Origin: Cytophagaceae bacterium
GTDB taxonomy: Bacteria; Bacteroidota; Bacteroidia; Cytophagales; JAIYAX01
Length of the DNA: 32,173 nucleotides
Direction: 5' to 3'
NCBI GenBank assembly: GCA_027488815.1
Contig: JAIYAX010000010.1
Coordinates: forward strand, 1 to 32,173
Positions 16,389-27,400 of this stretch are shown piece after piece. How positions within the stretch are numbered: the first letter of the stretch is position 1; every line of letters starts with the position of its first letter. The notes below the pieces were generated by a model, which was given only the letters and a program-made list of their open reading frames with translations, did no database searches and had not been told where the DNA came from. The position numbers and the translations under genes were made by a program.

Positions 16389-17140
16389 TATCCTAATGCA
16401 TTTTGGTCAAAGAAATCACTATCTGAGGCTGCGTCAGGCTTTTTGTATGAATCTTTCTCATAGATCGCCTCGGTCGATTTTGATTGGAACATGACATCGA
16501 AAATGTCTCCCAGTTTATCGATCGCTTTTGATGAAAACATGCCGACTAACGCCGAGAAAGCAAGCAGGATATACACCCTGCGCTTTACATCATGCAACTC
16601 TGCATTTGTTTGTTTCTGAGACTTCGTTTCAGTATTTGCAACTGGTACAGCAGTAGTGTCGATACCAGAATTCAATGCGGCAACACCAACAGTATCTGTT
16701 TCAGGAGTTACATTCACAACGGTCTCAATGGAAATGAAGCCGGCCATTACCACAAAATAGAAGATGATTGCCAGGGCCATGCCAATAAAAGGACGCATCA
16801 GGTACCACCAAACCCAAGAAAGTTTGAACTTCCCTAGCCCCACATATACCACAAAAGAATGAGCGGAATGCACAAAGCTTCCTAAAGCACCGCTTAACAT
16901 GATCAGCAGCAATAGCTTTGATTCAGGTTTGGCGTTTAGTTTATGATCACTGGACAAAAAACTAAAGGGTTCGCCATTGTCAAGAGGGATAATTTTAAAG
17001 ATCAGGTAGCAAAGTAAAAAAATGAAAATAAGCAACCCTAGCGTTAGCACCGGGATATAAACCAAGGCGATGATACTGTTAGCCTCAGTAAAAAACCTCT
17101 TTATCTGAGTGGCAATACTTGATTTTTCTATAGGTATCAT
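16388..17140 (-). CDS. Four-TM membrane protein, first gene of the lysis-like operon (holin-like candidate)
   Basis: 250 aa from the ATG at 17140; the ORF could begin one codon earlier at a TTG (17143), but ATG is the better start. Hydrophobic spans at about 24-51, 76-101, 110-137 and 190-206 (numbered from the TTG codon), with a polar loop of ~50 residues between spans 3 and 4 rich in Thr/Val/Asn, and a charged C-tail (~210-251). No family recognised. Being first in an operon with an endolysin-like amidase and spanin-like genes, it is the candidate for the pore that lets the amidase reach the cell wall. It is longer than most holins; a sensor or scaffold role is also possible. Its promoter has the toxin-locus operator. 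Confidence 0.75.
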   Translation of the reverse strand: MIPIEKSSIATQIKRFFTEANSIIALVYIPVLTLGLLIFIFLLCYLIFKIIPLDNGEPFSFLSSDHKLNAKPESKLLLLIMLSGALGSFVHSAHSFVVYVGLGKFKLSWVWWYLMRPFIGMALAIIFYFVVMAGFISIETVVNVTPETDTVGVAALNSGIDTTAVPVANTETKSQKQTNAELHDVKRRVYILLAFSALVGMFSSKAIDKLGDIFDVMFQSKSTEAIYEKDSYKKPDAASDSDFFDQNALG

Positions 17141-17154
17141 CAATTGTATTTCAT

Positions 17155-17269
17155 TAATTATTAGCCAAATGTATCGTTAAAAGGGTAACTTAAAACTAGT
17201 ATTTATACTAGGAAATAAAGAAATTCAATATAAATTAAACTAATCAAATATTTATTTGGCTAATAATTA
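17155..17269. repeat. Exact 16-bp inverted repeat flanking the lysis-operon promoter (possible inverton)
   Basis: TAATTATTAGCCAAAT (17155-17170) and its exact reverse complement ATTTGGCTAATAATTA (17254-17269), with 83 bp between them. The operator and -33 region lie inside. The left arm includes the TTTG of the -7 box. Arm length and layout are like invertible promoters of Bacteroidota; no invertase gene is in view. Confidence 0.7.
17166..17211 (-). promoter_or_regulatory. Lysis-operon promoter with 7-2-7 palindromic operator (site 1)
   Basis: Operator: CTAGTAT-TT-ATACTAG, perfect, at 17196-17211. Reading leftward, a -33-like TTTT (17195-17192) follows at once, and then TACATTTG (17173-17166), a full match to TAnnTTTG, 22 nt after the operator and 25 nt before the ATG. 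An operator abutting -33 is the usual place for a class II activator. NarL/FixJ proteins commonly bind such 7-2-7 inverted heptamers, and the gene for one lies next door. Confidence 0.7.
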
Positions 17270-17286
17270 CGCAAAATAGTATTCAA

Positions 17287-17931
17287 CTATTCAATGAACC
17301 CACTTCTAAATGCGAATATCACAAGACCAGCTACATTAACGCTATTCGTTTTTTCCAGGAGTGATTTCCGATGAAACTCAATAGTCCTGGGGCTCAGCTT
17401 GAGTGCATAAGCCATTTGTTTGGTGGTGTATTCCAGACAAATAAGTCTTAGAACCTGCTTTTCTTTTTCTGAAAGAACTTCTAAAAGCTTTAATGGACTA
17501 CAGGTTTGGTTTGGGTTTTTGGAAAAAATGGCCAAGGCTTCACTTACCAAAGGGGTAAAGTAGTAGTTTTTTTCATGAACCATCTTGATGGCTGTATAGA
17601 CCTCAGATAAGGAGGAGTTGTTGAGTATGTAGGCATTTGCTCCCTTAGCAATCAAGTCGGCAATGGTTCCAAAATGCTTTATGGTCGACAAGATGATCAC
17701 CTTCACCTTAGAATACTTGTGCTTAATCATTTCACATAAGGAGTAGCCTTCCATTCCATTCATTTTCAAGTCGATCAAAACGATGTCAGGAGTATGGGTT
17801 TCAAGTGCTTGATAGAACTGTTCCTTGGATCTGGCGGTAAACACCACTCTGAAATCCGGCTGCCTTTCTAGAGAGCTGGACAATCCTTCACAGTAGATAC
17901 CCTGCTCATTGGCAATTGCAACATTGATCAT
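17287..17931 (-). CDS. NarL/FixJ (LuxR-type) response regulator with atypical receiver domain
   Basis: 214 aa. Receiver domain 1-120: the phospho-acceptor D54 is kept (IVLIDLKMNGMEG). The acidic pair near residue 8 is N8-E9 (IANEQ), the switch residue is S82 (ILSTIK), and the conserved Lys before the last loop is N104 (AYILNN). A LuxR-type helix-turn-helix lies at ~150-211 (LSEKEKQVLRLICLEYTTKQMAYALKLSPRTIEFHRKSLLEKT). It is probably a DNA-binding activator, perhaps with changed phosphorylation. No histidine kinase is nearby. It lies between the lysis-like operon and tcA and is the prime candidate to bind the 16-bp palindromes. A promoter of its own is not clear. Confidence 0.92.
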   Translation of the reverse strand: MINVAIANEQGIYCEGLSSSLERQPDFRVVFTARSKEQFYQALETHTPDIVLIDLKMNGMEGYSLCEMIKHKYSKVKVIILSTIKHFGTIADLIAKGANAYILNNSSLSEVYTAIKMVHEKNYYFTPLVSEALAIFSKNPNQTCSPLKLLEVLSEKEKQVLRLICLEYTTKQMAYALKLSPRTIEFHRKSLLEKTNSVNVAGLVIFAFRSGFIE

Positions 17932-18232
17932 AGTTTAGTCTGCTTAGGTTTCGATAGATTAGGAAAGGATTTACATAGACTGCATTTGAGATAAAGGACA
18001 AAAGCACCTTTGCTTCATGAAGAAGCCACCGGGCGATGAATACAAGCCAATTTCACTAAGGATAAGCATATGACCTGCTTGATGGAACATTTAATTTTGC
18101 ACAAATTCAGCATAAACATAAGTTAAACTGGATTAAAAGTCAATTAGTATGCCCATTGTATATCAGGGAATTCTTAATTTATTATTAAGGCATTGAAAAT
18201 CAAGTAGATAATTTAGCTTTCATTTTTCAATA

Positions 18233-18248
18233 CTAGTATAAATACTAG
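18233..18248 (+). promoter_or_regulatory. 7-2-7 palindromic operator (site 2)
   Basis: CTAGTAT-AA-ATACTAG, perfect, and identical to site 1 read on the other strand. It lies 185 nt before the tcA start and ~300 nt before the regulator start, so it may act on either gene or by looping to site 3. Confidence 0.75.
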
Positions 18249-18361
18249 GTAATTGAAGTGTATTTTAAGTAATACTAAACTGATCTATGGGGTTTATCCA
18301 ACTGCCTGAACAGCAAAAAGATAGATAATTTGTATTATTTAATAGATTGATTATCAATGTA

Positions 18362-18408
18362 GTAGTATAAATACGGATTGTGCAAGAAGGTGGTAATCTC
18401 GTCCTTTG
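18362..18408 (+). promoter_or_regulatory. tcA promoter with degenerate operator (site 3)
   Basis: TAGTATAAATAC (18363-18374) is identical to 12 consecutive bases of the 16-bp palindrome; the outer CTAG of the proximal arm is lost. TTG (18378-18380) follows at once as a -33-like element, and 20 nt later comes GTCCTTTG (18401-18408; TTTG kept, TA lost). This ends 25 nt before the ATG, the same distance as at the lysis operon. A weak -7 plus an activator site suggests activator dependence. Confidence 0.55.
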
Positions 18409-18433
18409 AGGAACAAACCTAAAGTACCTGACA

Positions 18434-21400
18434 ATGCCTATATCCTATCTGTTCGACAAGTTTGTAGCAACTTTCCCTCAGCCAGCTACAGTACCCGTTG
18501 AGTCGTTTATACAAAGCGTTTTAACATCACAGGGAATCCAAAGTGCGCATTATTTTGGTTTTGAAAAGTTCTCAAATCTTGGGGAATCGACTTTGACTGG
18601 ACGTCTAAAGTCTAATGAACAAGTTCCAACAGAGTATCTGAATTTTGAAGCCAACCTCATTGCTGAGATGATAAAGACCATTTCAAATGATCTGGTTTAT
18701 GGTTTTACCCCAGAGGATCAGCTTTGGCCTTCATTTTACAATGCCCTCCCAAGCAATTTCACTACTGGTATTCGTGAATTGGTTAAATTTCTCCATACTC
18801 CTCAAGGACAGAATCAACCTATCATAAACAGCTTTGATGATTTAAGAAGTATTTCTACCATCCAACTTCGGGGTCATATTGTAGCTCTGAATGTAAGTCA
18901 TCCATTACTGGTTGCAATTGGATCAGGTTTTACCATTAAGGCAAGGGAGTTTGCTGCTGCTAACAGTAAAGCCTATTCTTTTCAGTTTAAACTCATTTCG
19001 AGCAGCGGATCAAAGCCTATTCCTCAGGCAAGTACCGATATCACGATTACTGAAGTTAGCAGTGTAGAGGCTCAGTTTCTAGGTCAGGGAGAAAACGGGC
19101 TATTGTACACCAATACAGTAACTAATCAGGAAGGTTTTATTCAAGTTGAGGTAAGACTCTATCCTATACTTGGGGAAGTTTGGCCGGAAAAGCTCAACTT
19201 TTCCATTCGTCCATTCGCTGGATCAAATAACCCTCCACAACAAGCTTCAGGGATTATACAACTTGTAAATTTCAGAGACCTTAAGACCATGTCATTTGCT
19301 TGGACTTTCCCTCAGGCTTCAAGTATTCGAGTAAGTGATGCACTTTTGCAGGCAAACGGACTGTTACCAGTAGAAAGGGCAAATGCTGTTATTGCGCATT
19401 TAAATACAGTTCCAGATCGACCCTTTCAGACCTTAGCTGATATCAGAAAGATCGGAGGATTTCATAACTCTCCTGTGCATGGCGAATCTTCAGGCTTATC
19501 AAGTCAGCTTAAAGAAGATTTGCGACTGCTGGACAGGTTATCCTATTATGAATTGATCAGGAGTGACCTTACGCTTACGCAACTAATTGGGCTTACAAAA
19601 AACATCAATGCGGATGTGACCGCTATGCTTACTCTTCCAAGAAACAAAGTTGTAAGCGATGCGAATGGTAGTTCTGGACCTGCTAATGCCATGATAGGAG
19701 ATTTTGGTGCATATGAAAGCCGTCAAGCAGGTGCTATTGGTTCTGCCATCAATCATAACATTTATACACGTGAGATTACCAACTCCAATATAAATCAGGC
19801 TGATCCCAATTTAGCGCCTCTATTGCAATCTACATTTCAAAATAAGTGCAGTTGCGAGGAGTGTCTTACAGCTGTAAGTCCTATGGCTTACCTGTTTGAG
19901 CTTTTAAACTACACTCTAACTTGTTTGAGAAATGGTGATACTCCTTACACCTTATCAAGTTTTAGTACTTTAATGAAACAGGATTTTGGTGCCATCCCTG
20001 CTACATGTCATATCTTGAAAGAGCAGGTCTACCAGGCAAGATTGGCCATAGAAGTTTTGCTTCAGGTATTGCCCCCCGGTAACATTCCTTCAGTTAAACA
20101 GAGTTTTGTTAACAGTGCTTATGAGGAGTTGCTTGAGAGAGTAGGAACTAATTCTTCCCAACTAAAGAACACGATCAATGGATTACCTTCTGAGCAATCA
20201 GAACTTATCGAGCGGCTCGGATTTGATCCTGTAAGTCATGCAAATGTGCTCAACGAACTTCAGCTTATACAGGGTCATGCCTCAACAGACAAAATACTAG
20301 ATGAGATTAATCTGGAGCGGGTTTTTGGCTTTAAACAAATTACCTCTAGTTCCAGTCTGAACTTCTCAAACGCAACTGAATATAACGATCAGGGTGGTCA
20401 AATTATCCAGTGTTATTTTGAAGGTGTTAGGTATGGCTTTAATACGGATATAGATGGTCGAATTTATGCAAAAATAGAGGCAACTAAAGTATCGTTTTAC
20501 TCCAATTCAAGCCGCAGTGTAGATAGTTTGGTTGCTGAATCCAGTAACCTGACTTCTAATTCAAGTTTTAAAATCGTTGCACTCAATAGCAGTGGGCTTG
20601 AAGGATATATCCGAGTTGGAACGTTAAGTAGCGATTTAGATGTATTATATGTAGCTGTCCCCCTGGTATTGTCCAGAAAAATAGACCAATTAAGAAAGTT
20701 ATGGGTTCTACAGGATAGCATCCGGTACCAGTCAAAACCCATTATCGACCCTGATGTTTTAGTGCCCTCCGATTTTGCAAATCCTACTTCAGCTGTAGCT
20801 GGAAGCTCAATAGATCGTTTTATACAAAGAAAACTAGCACTTGATACGAAGAAAGCTCAATACGTTCAGGATAAGGCTAATGGAATTACCAATCAGGATA
20901 ATAAAAGTTTTAACTTATTATCTACTACATGCACCTATATCGCAATTGATGACCAAGACAGGGTATACATTACCGATCAAACTGCAAGGGTAATCCGAAG
21001 AGCTGATACTAATGGGACAGGAGCTGTTGCTGGTACTACTTGGACAATTGGTGGGGATTTACCTCAGGGAATTGCTTTTCATAGGGGTCTTGATTTGTTG
21101 TTGGTAGCCAGTGAAGGCTCCAACAAAATTAAGTTTTACACCACTCCGGCACTTCTAGCCGATACAGCAGTATTTCGTGGTGAAATAGGAATGGGTTCTG
21201 GTCCAAATATAGGTCAGATTCAAGGCCCTAGGGGTCTGGCATGTGACTCTAAGGGTGACATTTGGATAAGTGAGAATGGAAATAAGCGAATACAACAATT
21301 CCCAAGGCCAGTAAAGAAAACGTTGAGCAGGATTACTGCTGCTTCCAAATTGGCTTATTCAGACTCAGGCCGGGTTGCAGTGGTCAGTGCCAATTCGAAG

Positions 21401-24400
21401 ATTTTCATCTATGATGATGCACAATTTGAGAATGAGAGTTTTGTTATCCCTGACTTTCACAATGAACAAAATCCCGGGCAAACAAAAAATTTACAAACGA
21501 TACATTCTGTGGCCTTTGATCAGGATCAGAATATTTATATAGCGTCAAAAAACGGCAGTGAACCAATAAGGATACGCATATTCAATAACCAGGGCCTTTT
21601 TGTTGCTGAGAATACATTACCTGTAAGTACCCCCCCTGTCACAGGTCTCCCAGTAAGTATGCAGATAGACCCTCAAGGAAAAATGCATATTCTCTTCCGG
21701 GAAGAAGATAGAATTAGGGAATATAGTGTAGATCTAGCCCAAAATCCAGTGGCATTTAATCTATTAACAACAAGCAATTTAGTACCAGCCCTTCCAGCCC
21801 TTCCAACTGATCTTACTCCTAACAACTTTGTACTTGACAAGAACAACAATTATCTAATTGTTTCTGATGTCCGAAATGGTGCTCATCCCTTGCTATGGTG
21901 GAATAGGCAAACCAATTTTATTACTTCGTTTCATACCATAAGTTCAGTTCCATTAGGTAATTTAAAATCAGCGTTTATCACACGAAATGCATCCGGAGAA
22001 GATGAGTTTCTATACGTAGTTAAAAACGATCGCACAGTAATTAAACTTGCTAAAATATCAAACCAGAATAATTTTATTGTGGATTATATCTGGGATAACA
22101 GTCTTGACGGATGGCTGGGACTCTTATCATTATCCACTGCAACGGTCACAGGTGATATAATAGTCACTAAAAAGCAAGAAATAGTTGTTTCAGAGGCAAC
22201 ATCAAATTCGCTTTATCTGATTTCTCCCAACAAAGTCTTTTTAGAGGGAAGCATTACACCGGAGGCCTTAAGTATAGATACAGCCGGGAATTTAGTGATT
22301 ATTGATAAACATATTGCCAATCAGCATTGCATTAAAAAGTTGTCTCCTATAGAGAATAAAGTCTTGTGGTCATTGCCTTTCACTAATTTACAAACTACCG
22401 CAGGTTTTGAGATAAGCCATGTGTATTGTGATTATGCTGGGGATATATATGCTGTTAGCAATGAGCCATCAGGTACGATGTACAAGTTGGACAGAAATGG
22501 ACAACTTATCGGAAGCTGGACACACTCAGGCATGAGCAATTCTAAAGGATTAGTTCAGAATTCACATGGAAATGTACTTGTTATAAGTTCATCCTCACCT
22601 GGAGCGTTGCTACGAATAGAGCTGACCAAAGGCTTAGGTAGTTTAATAAAATCTGAGTTCAACATGCCTGTCGCCCAATTTGCACAAGATTGGGCCAAGG
22701 CCTTGTTGGGTCAGGCACTACCCGATGAATTAGTCTCTTTACATCTTGATTTTCTGGCCTATAAATTCATCATAGAGGTACTGCAATTAACTACTCTTAA
22801 AAGACCTGTAGATACAGAGCTTTGGAATCAGGTATATGACATTTTGGTCCAACGACACAAGGAGAAAAATTTATATGTGACTTGGAAAAATGAGGAAAAC
22901 ACCGGAGGATTTAAATCCATTAGTGATTTGCATTTCAAGGCGCTGACAATGGAGGAAGAAAATGCTGTCATTTTAAACAGGTGGAGAAGCAGTATCGAAG
23001 ACAGGGTTGATTTCAGAGATGCGATCACTGCCAGAATAGGTCAGTACGATGAATTGGTGAAGTCCTACTACAGCCTTGTGGGAAAAGTGGAAGAGGAGAC
23101 AATAGGTACCTATAGAGACAATCTGATACGGCTCCATGATGCTGGCAATTCACTTGATGAAAAGGCCCAAAAGCTTGAAAATCAGTATCTGGTTGATATG
23201 ATTTCAGCTCCATGTAAGAAGACCAACAGAGTAGCTCAGGCCATGGAAACCTTGCAGACCTTGCTGTGGACGATCAGAACCGGTCAAAGCAAATTGTTGC
23301 CGGTTTTATCAATCGTCGATGACCAATTTGATGAAAACTGGAAGTGGATGGGTAACTATGCCAGCTGGAGGTCGGCCAGGTTTGTCAATTTATTCCCTGA
23401 AAATTACTTGTACAGTGAGTTTGTACAACAAAAAAGTGGTGCTTTCAGGACTCTTATTGAAGACATGAGCTCCAGCCGCAACCTCTCTGAGCCTCAAATT
23501 TGCCATGCTCTCAAGCAATATGCTGAATATATGAAAGAGGTGTCCAATCTGGAATTATTGGACTCCTTGCTCTATGATGAAGGCCTGCTGACAGAGTTTA
23601 ATTGCCAGGGACAAACGACTCAAGGGCGGACAAGGGTCTTTATCCTTGCCAAAGCACGCTCCAGTGGAAGGCTCTTTTACCTCAATGAAGCAATTGAAAA
23701 CCTGAACATTGAACATAATGAGTTCTGGGAACCTATTGATCAGATACCTACTAATGCACTAATAGGTGGTCTTGCTTTTAGAAGTGGTGAGTTAAAAGAC
23801 CCTGGAGTTTATCTTTTCTACAAATCAAAGGATGAGAATGAGATTAACTTTGTAATATTTAATATTCAAACTCACAATTGGGGAACGAAAGAAAAAGTAA
23901 AGATTAACAAGATTCAAGTGCTATCAGGTTTTACTGCTACAGGATATGAAAAGAACTTGGAAAAAATAGAACTCATTAAAGTCTCAAAATCATTTGAAAA
24001 TGTTAATTCAAAGATTAGAATCACATGTGGTTTCCGTTCAAATTTTATAGATAATGATGGAAATCTTAATGACAATGCTTTAAGGCTTTTTATAATTGAA
24101 TTGGACGAGAAATGTCACTGGATTTATACAGAGTATAATTTCACTGCATCTGAGTATTTTGAATATACGAGCTATCAAAGCTTTTATTTAAATAAGTTTA
24201 GTAATCAAAATAATCTTGACAAGTATTTTTGGATAAGTTCGTTTAATTCAATTAATTGGTTTGTTTATATGGAGCCTAGAAATGATAATAAGGGACTTCA
24301 TATGAAAGTACATAGTCATTATAGCCTTTTTCCAAGCCCTGGGTTTTTAGCGGGTGACCCTGTTGGAGGTTTTGTAGATAAGGATGGGTTGTACACTATA

Positions 24401-27400
24401 GCCAAGGATAAAAACATATCCAATAAGTTTGTTATATTTAGAGTTTATTATAACAATTATAATTCTCATTTTGTTTCAAATGGTATCTCGTATTCGAATG
24501 GATATTTTAATTTATATGGCAAGTTATTTACACTTGATAAGGAATATGATTCCATAAGTAGAGTATATTATTTTAATCAAAAACCATTAAACTTTAACTC
24601 AAGTGGAGTTGAGAATTATCCTAAGTTACTGCTACTTGAAGAAAATGGAAAAATTGTAATTGCTCAATATAATTTAGACCTAAATGCATCTCAGTTAAAT
24701 GCTCTTAGTATTCAAAATCAGCTTACTCTTAATCCGACCTTCCCAAGTTTTGATTTAGGATTAAAACACGTAGATAAGATATTAACCTATTTACCTTGGA
24801 AAAACCCAAATTCCACTCAGCCTGTTAGTCAAAAATACAATTCAGAAGCTTTCTACCACCTCCCTGTTTTTGTGGCCAGCCGTTTGCACAAACTCGGCCT
24901 TTATGAAGAATCGTTAAATTGGTGGAAAAAGGTTTTTGACTTTACACAATCAACTCAGAACCAGAAATTTATTCCACCCTTTTTATTGCCAGCTGGTGGG
25001 ACAGCAAGTACATCTGGCATGCAATACTGGCTGAAAGACACCTTAGATCCTCATGCGATTGCTGGTGTCAGAACGCATGCCTATGATCTTTTTCTTGAAA
25101 ACTCTGTGATCCAATGCCTTCTGGATTATGCCGACTCTCTTTTTGCCCAGGATTCAAATCAAGGTGTAGCACAAGCAAGGGAATTGTATAAAACAGCTAT
25201 TCAGTTGTTGAACAAATATGGTAATTCCTATTCAACAGAATGCGAGAGCCTGATTAGCAAAGTACCCCTCAAACTTGCCAATACGATTTGGGAGGGAGAA
25301 AACAGGCGTGTCATTCAAATGTTACATAAAATTGGCAAAAAGGCTGATTTAACAGCGGTCATCAACCAAATCAATGCAGTAGTCATCACTGTTTTTAGTG
25401 ATACCCATTGCAGAGCCTATTTAAACTCCATTTTTAATCTTATTAATCCCATGCTGCTCGGTCGCTCGGAGGCTACGGAGTTTAATAAACTGGATTCCCA
25501 GTTGACTAGCGCATTAAGGAAGCTGGATATGGCTGTCTTAAAAGACAATAAGTTAGATGAGACCATCAAGGAACTTTCAAAACAAGCCAGAGATAAGGTA
25601 AGAACTTCGGTGGCCAACCGATATGGATTTACTCAAGATAGTTTGCTTAACACCGGAAATTCAATCAGCTTTTTAAGAAGCAAGCCTGTATTCTTGCCGG
25701 TGAATTCAGAGGTCAAATCACTGACGGATACGAACTATCGAGGAAATGCGACCATAAGCTCCTCTTTTTACCAAGACCGGTCATTTGACTACCAATCCAC
25801 GACTCAGCAAAACATCAGCACCCAGCAGGTGTTGAATAATCCTACGGTTTATCTCAAAGAAACCGGGGGGATAGGTCCTATGTACTTCCCGCCTTTAGCC
25901 CAGTATGTGTTTTGCACACCCGATAACCCGGTAAGAGATTACCACAGGCTGCGGGCGGAAGTCAACTTGTTTAAGATACGCAACTGCATGAATCTCTCCG
26001 GCTTCCGGCGTGAGTTGGATCCCTTTGGAGCACCCACTGATGCTGTTTCAGGGCTACCGGGTGTCTCATTTGGAGGAGGCATAACGTTGGGTAACTTTAA
26101 CATACAACCCAGCCTGTACCGCTATAGCTTCCTGATTGAGCGCTCCAAGCAATTGGCCTCTATGGCCCAGCAGATGGAGTCCGTGTTTTTAAGCCTACTG
26201 GAAAAGTATGACTCAGAACGCTATTCACAGCTTAAAGCCAGGCAGGAGATTGGTCTGGCACGTGAGTCCATCAAACTTCAGGACATCAAGATCAACGAAG
26301 CCCGACTTGGAGTTACACTGTCTCAATTACAAAAAGACCGAACCAATATTCAGTTTGGGTACTTCGATAACTTACTACGTGCAGGCCTTTTACCAGATGA
26401 GGTAAATAGCGTTAGAGCACTCGATAATGCCAGGAAACTTACAATATTGGCAAGTCGAGATTTGGCTGCTGCGGCAGGGTTAAATGCAGCGGGCCAAGCG
26501 GCATCGGCATTTATGTCGATTTTTAAAGTTCAAGGATTTATTGCCTCTGCATTTTATGCATCCGCAGGCGTTTTCGCAGTAAGAGGCCAACTGCGATCTG
26601 GCGAAGCTCAGTTTCAATCCTTAAGTTCCAATTTTTTCTCTCAAAACGCAACCTACGAGCGCAGAAGACAAGACTGGGAGTTTCAGAAGAACCTGGCTCA
26701 ACAAGACCAACGGATTGGCGACCAACAAATACGCATCAGCGAGGCAAGGGTAAACGTGGTGGCGCAAGAGAAGCAAATCTCGGAGTTGCAAATGAGCCAG
26801 GCTGAAGATACCCTGGAGTTTATCACCTCCAAGTTCACCAATGCAGAGCTCTATGCCTGGATGTCCAGCATCATGGAGGGGGTGTATGCCTACTTCCTGA
26901 ACGAAGCCACTGCTAACGCCCGACTTGCCTTTAACCAATTGGCTTTTGAACGCCAGGAACTGCCCCAAGCCACCATTCGCAACAGCTACTGGACCATAGG
27001 TGAAAATCCAGGTCAGCAAGCCATTATCTCCGGCAATGAGTCAGGTGATGACCGCAGGGGCCTTACCGGCAGTTCCAGATTGCTCAGGGATATCTACAAA
27101 CTGGAGCAGTTTGCCATTGATACCGATCAGCGGAAGCTTCAATTGAGCAAGACCATCTCATTGGCCTCCCTGTCTCCGGCTGACTTCCAGAAGTTCAGAG
27201 AGACCGGAAGGTTGATCGTGTCCACTCCTATGGACATGTTTGATCGTGACTTCCCAGGGCATTACCTGCGCCTGATCAGAAAAGTGAAGGTTTCTGTGAT
27301 CGGACTTATCCCAACTACCGGAGGTATCAACGCCACCTTAACAAATACCGGCATCAGCCGTGTGGTCAGCGGTAAGATTGTGTTCTCCCAGCGTACCATT

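Larger units (their letters stand above)
17932..18433. other. 502-bp intergenic control region between the regulator and tcA
   Basis: Gene-free and AT-rich. Apart from operator sites 2 and 3 (separate entries), it holds an AT-rich inverted repeat CTTAAT-TTATT-ATTAAG (18173-18189) without a T tract. No small ORF with good coding features or known ncRNA was recognised. The length is large for this window and suits a regulated divergent promoter region. Confidence 0.6.

Noticed and set aside
14636..17140. Prophage remnant
   Set aside because: Lysis-type genes are present, but there is no integrase, terminase, capsid or tail gene, and the operon shares an operator with the toxin genes.
17141..17143. 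TTG start codon for the four-TM protein
   Set aside because: An ATG follows as the next codon and is the more likely start.
18173..18189. AT-rich hairpin as a terminator
   Set aside because: No T tract follows and no gene ends nearby.
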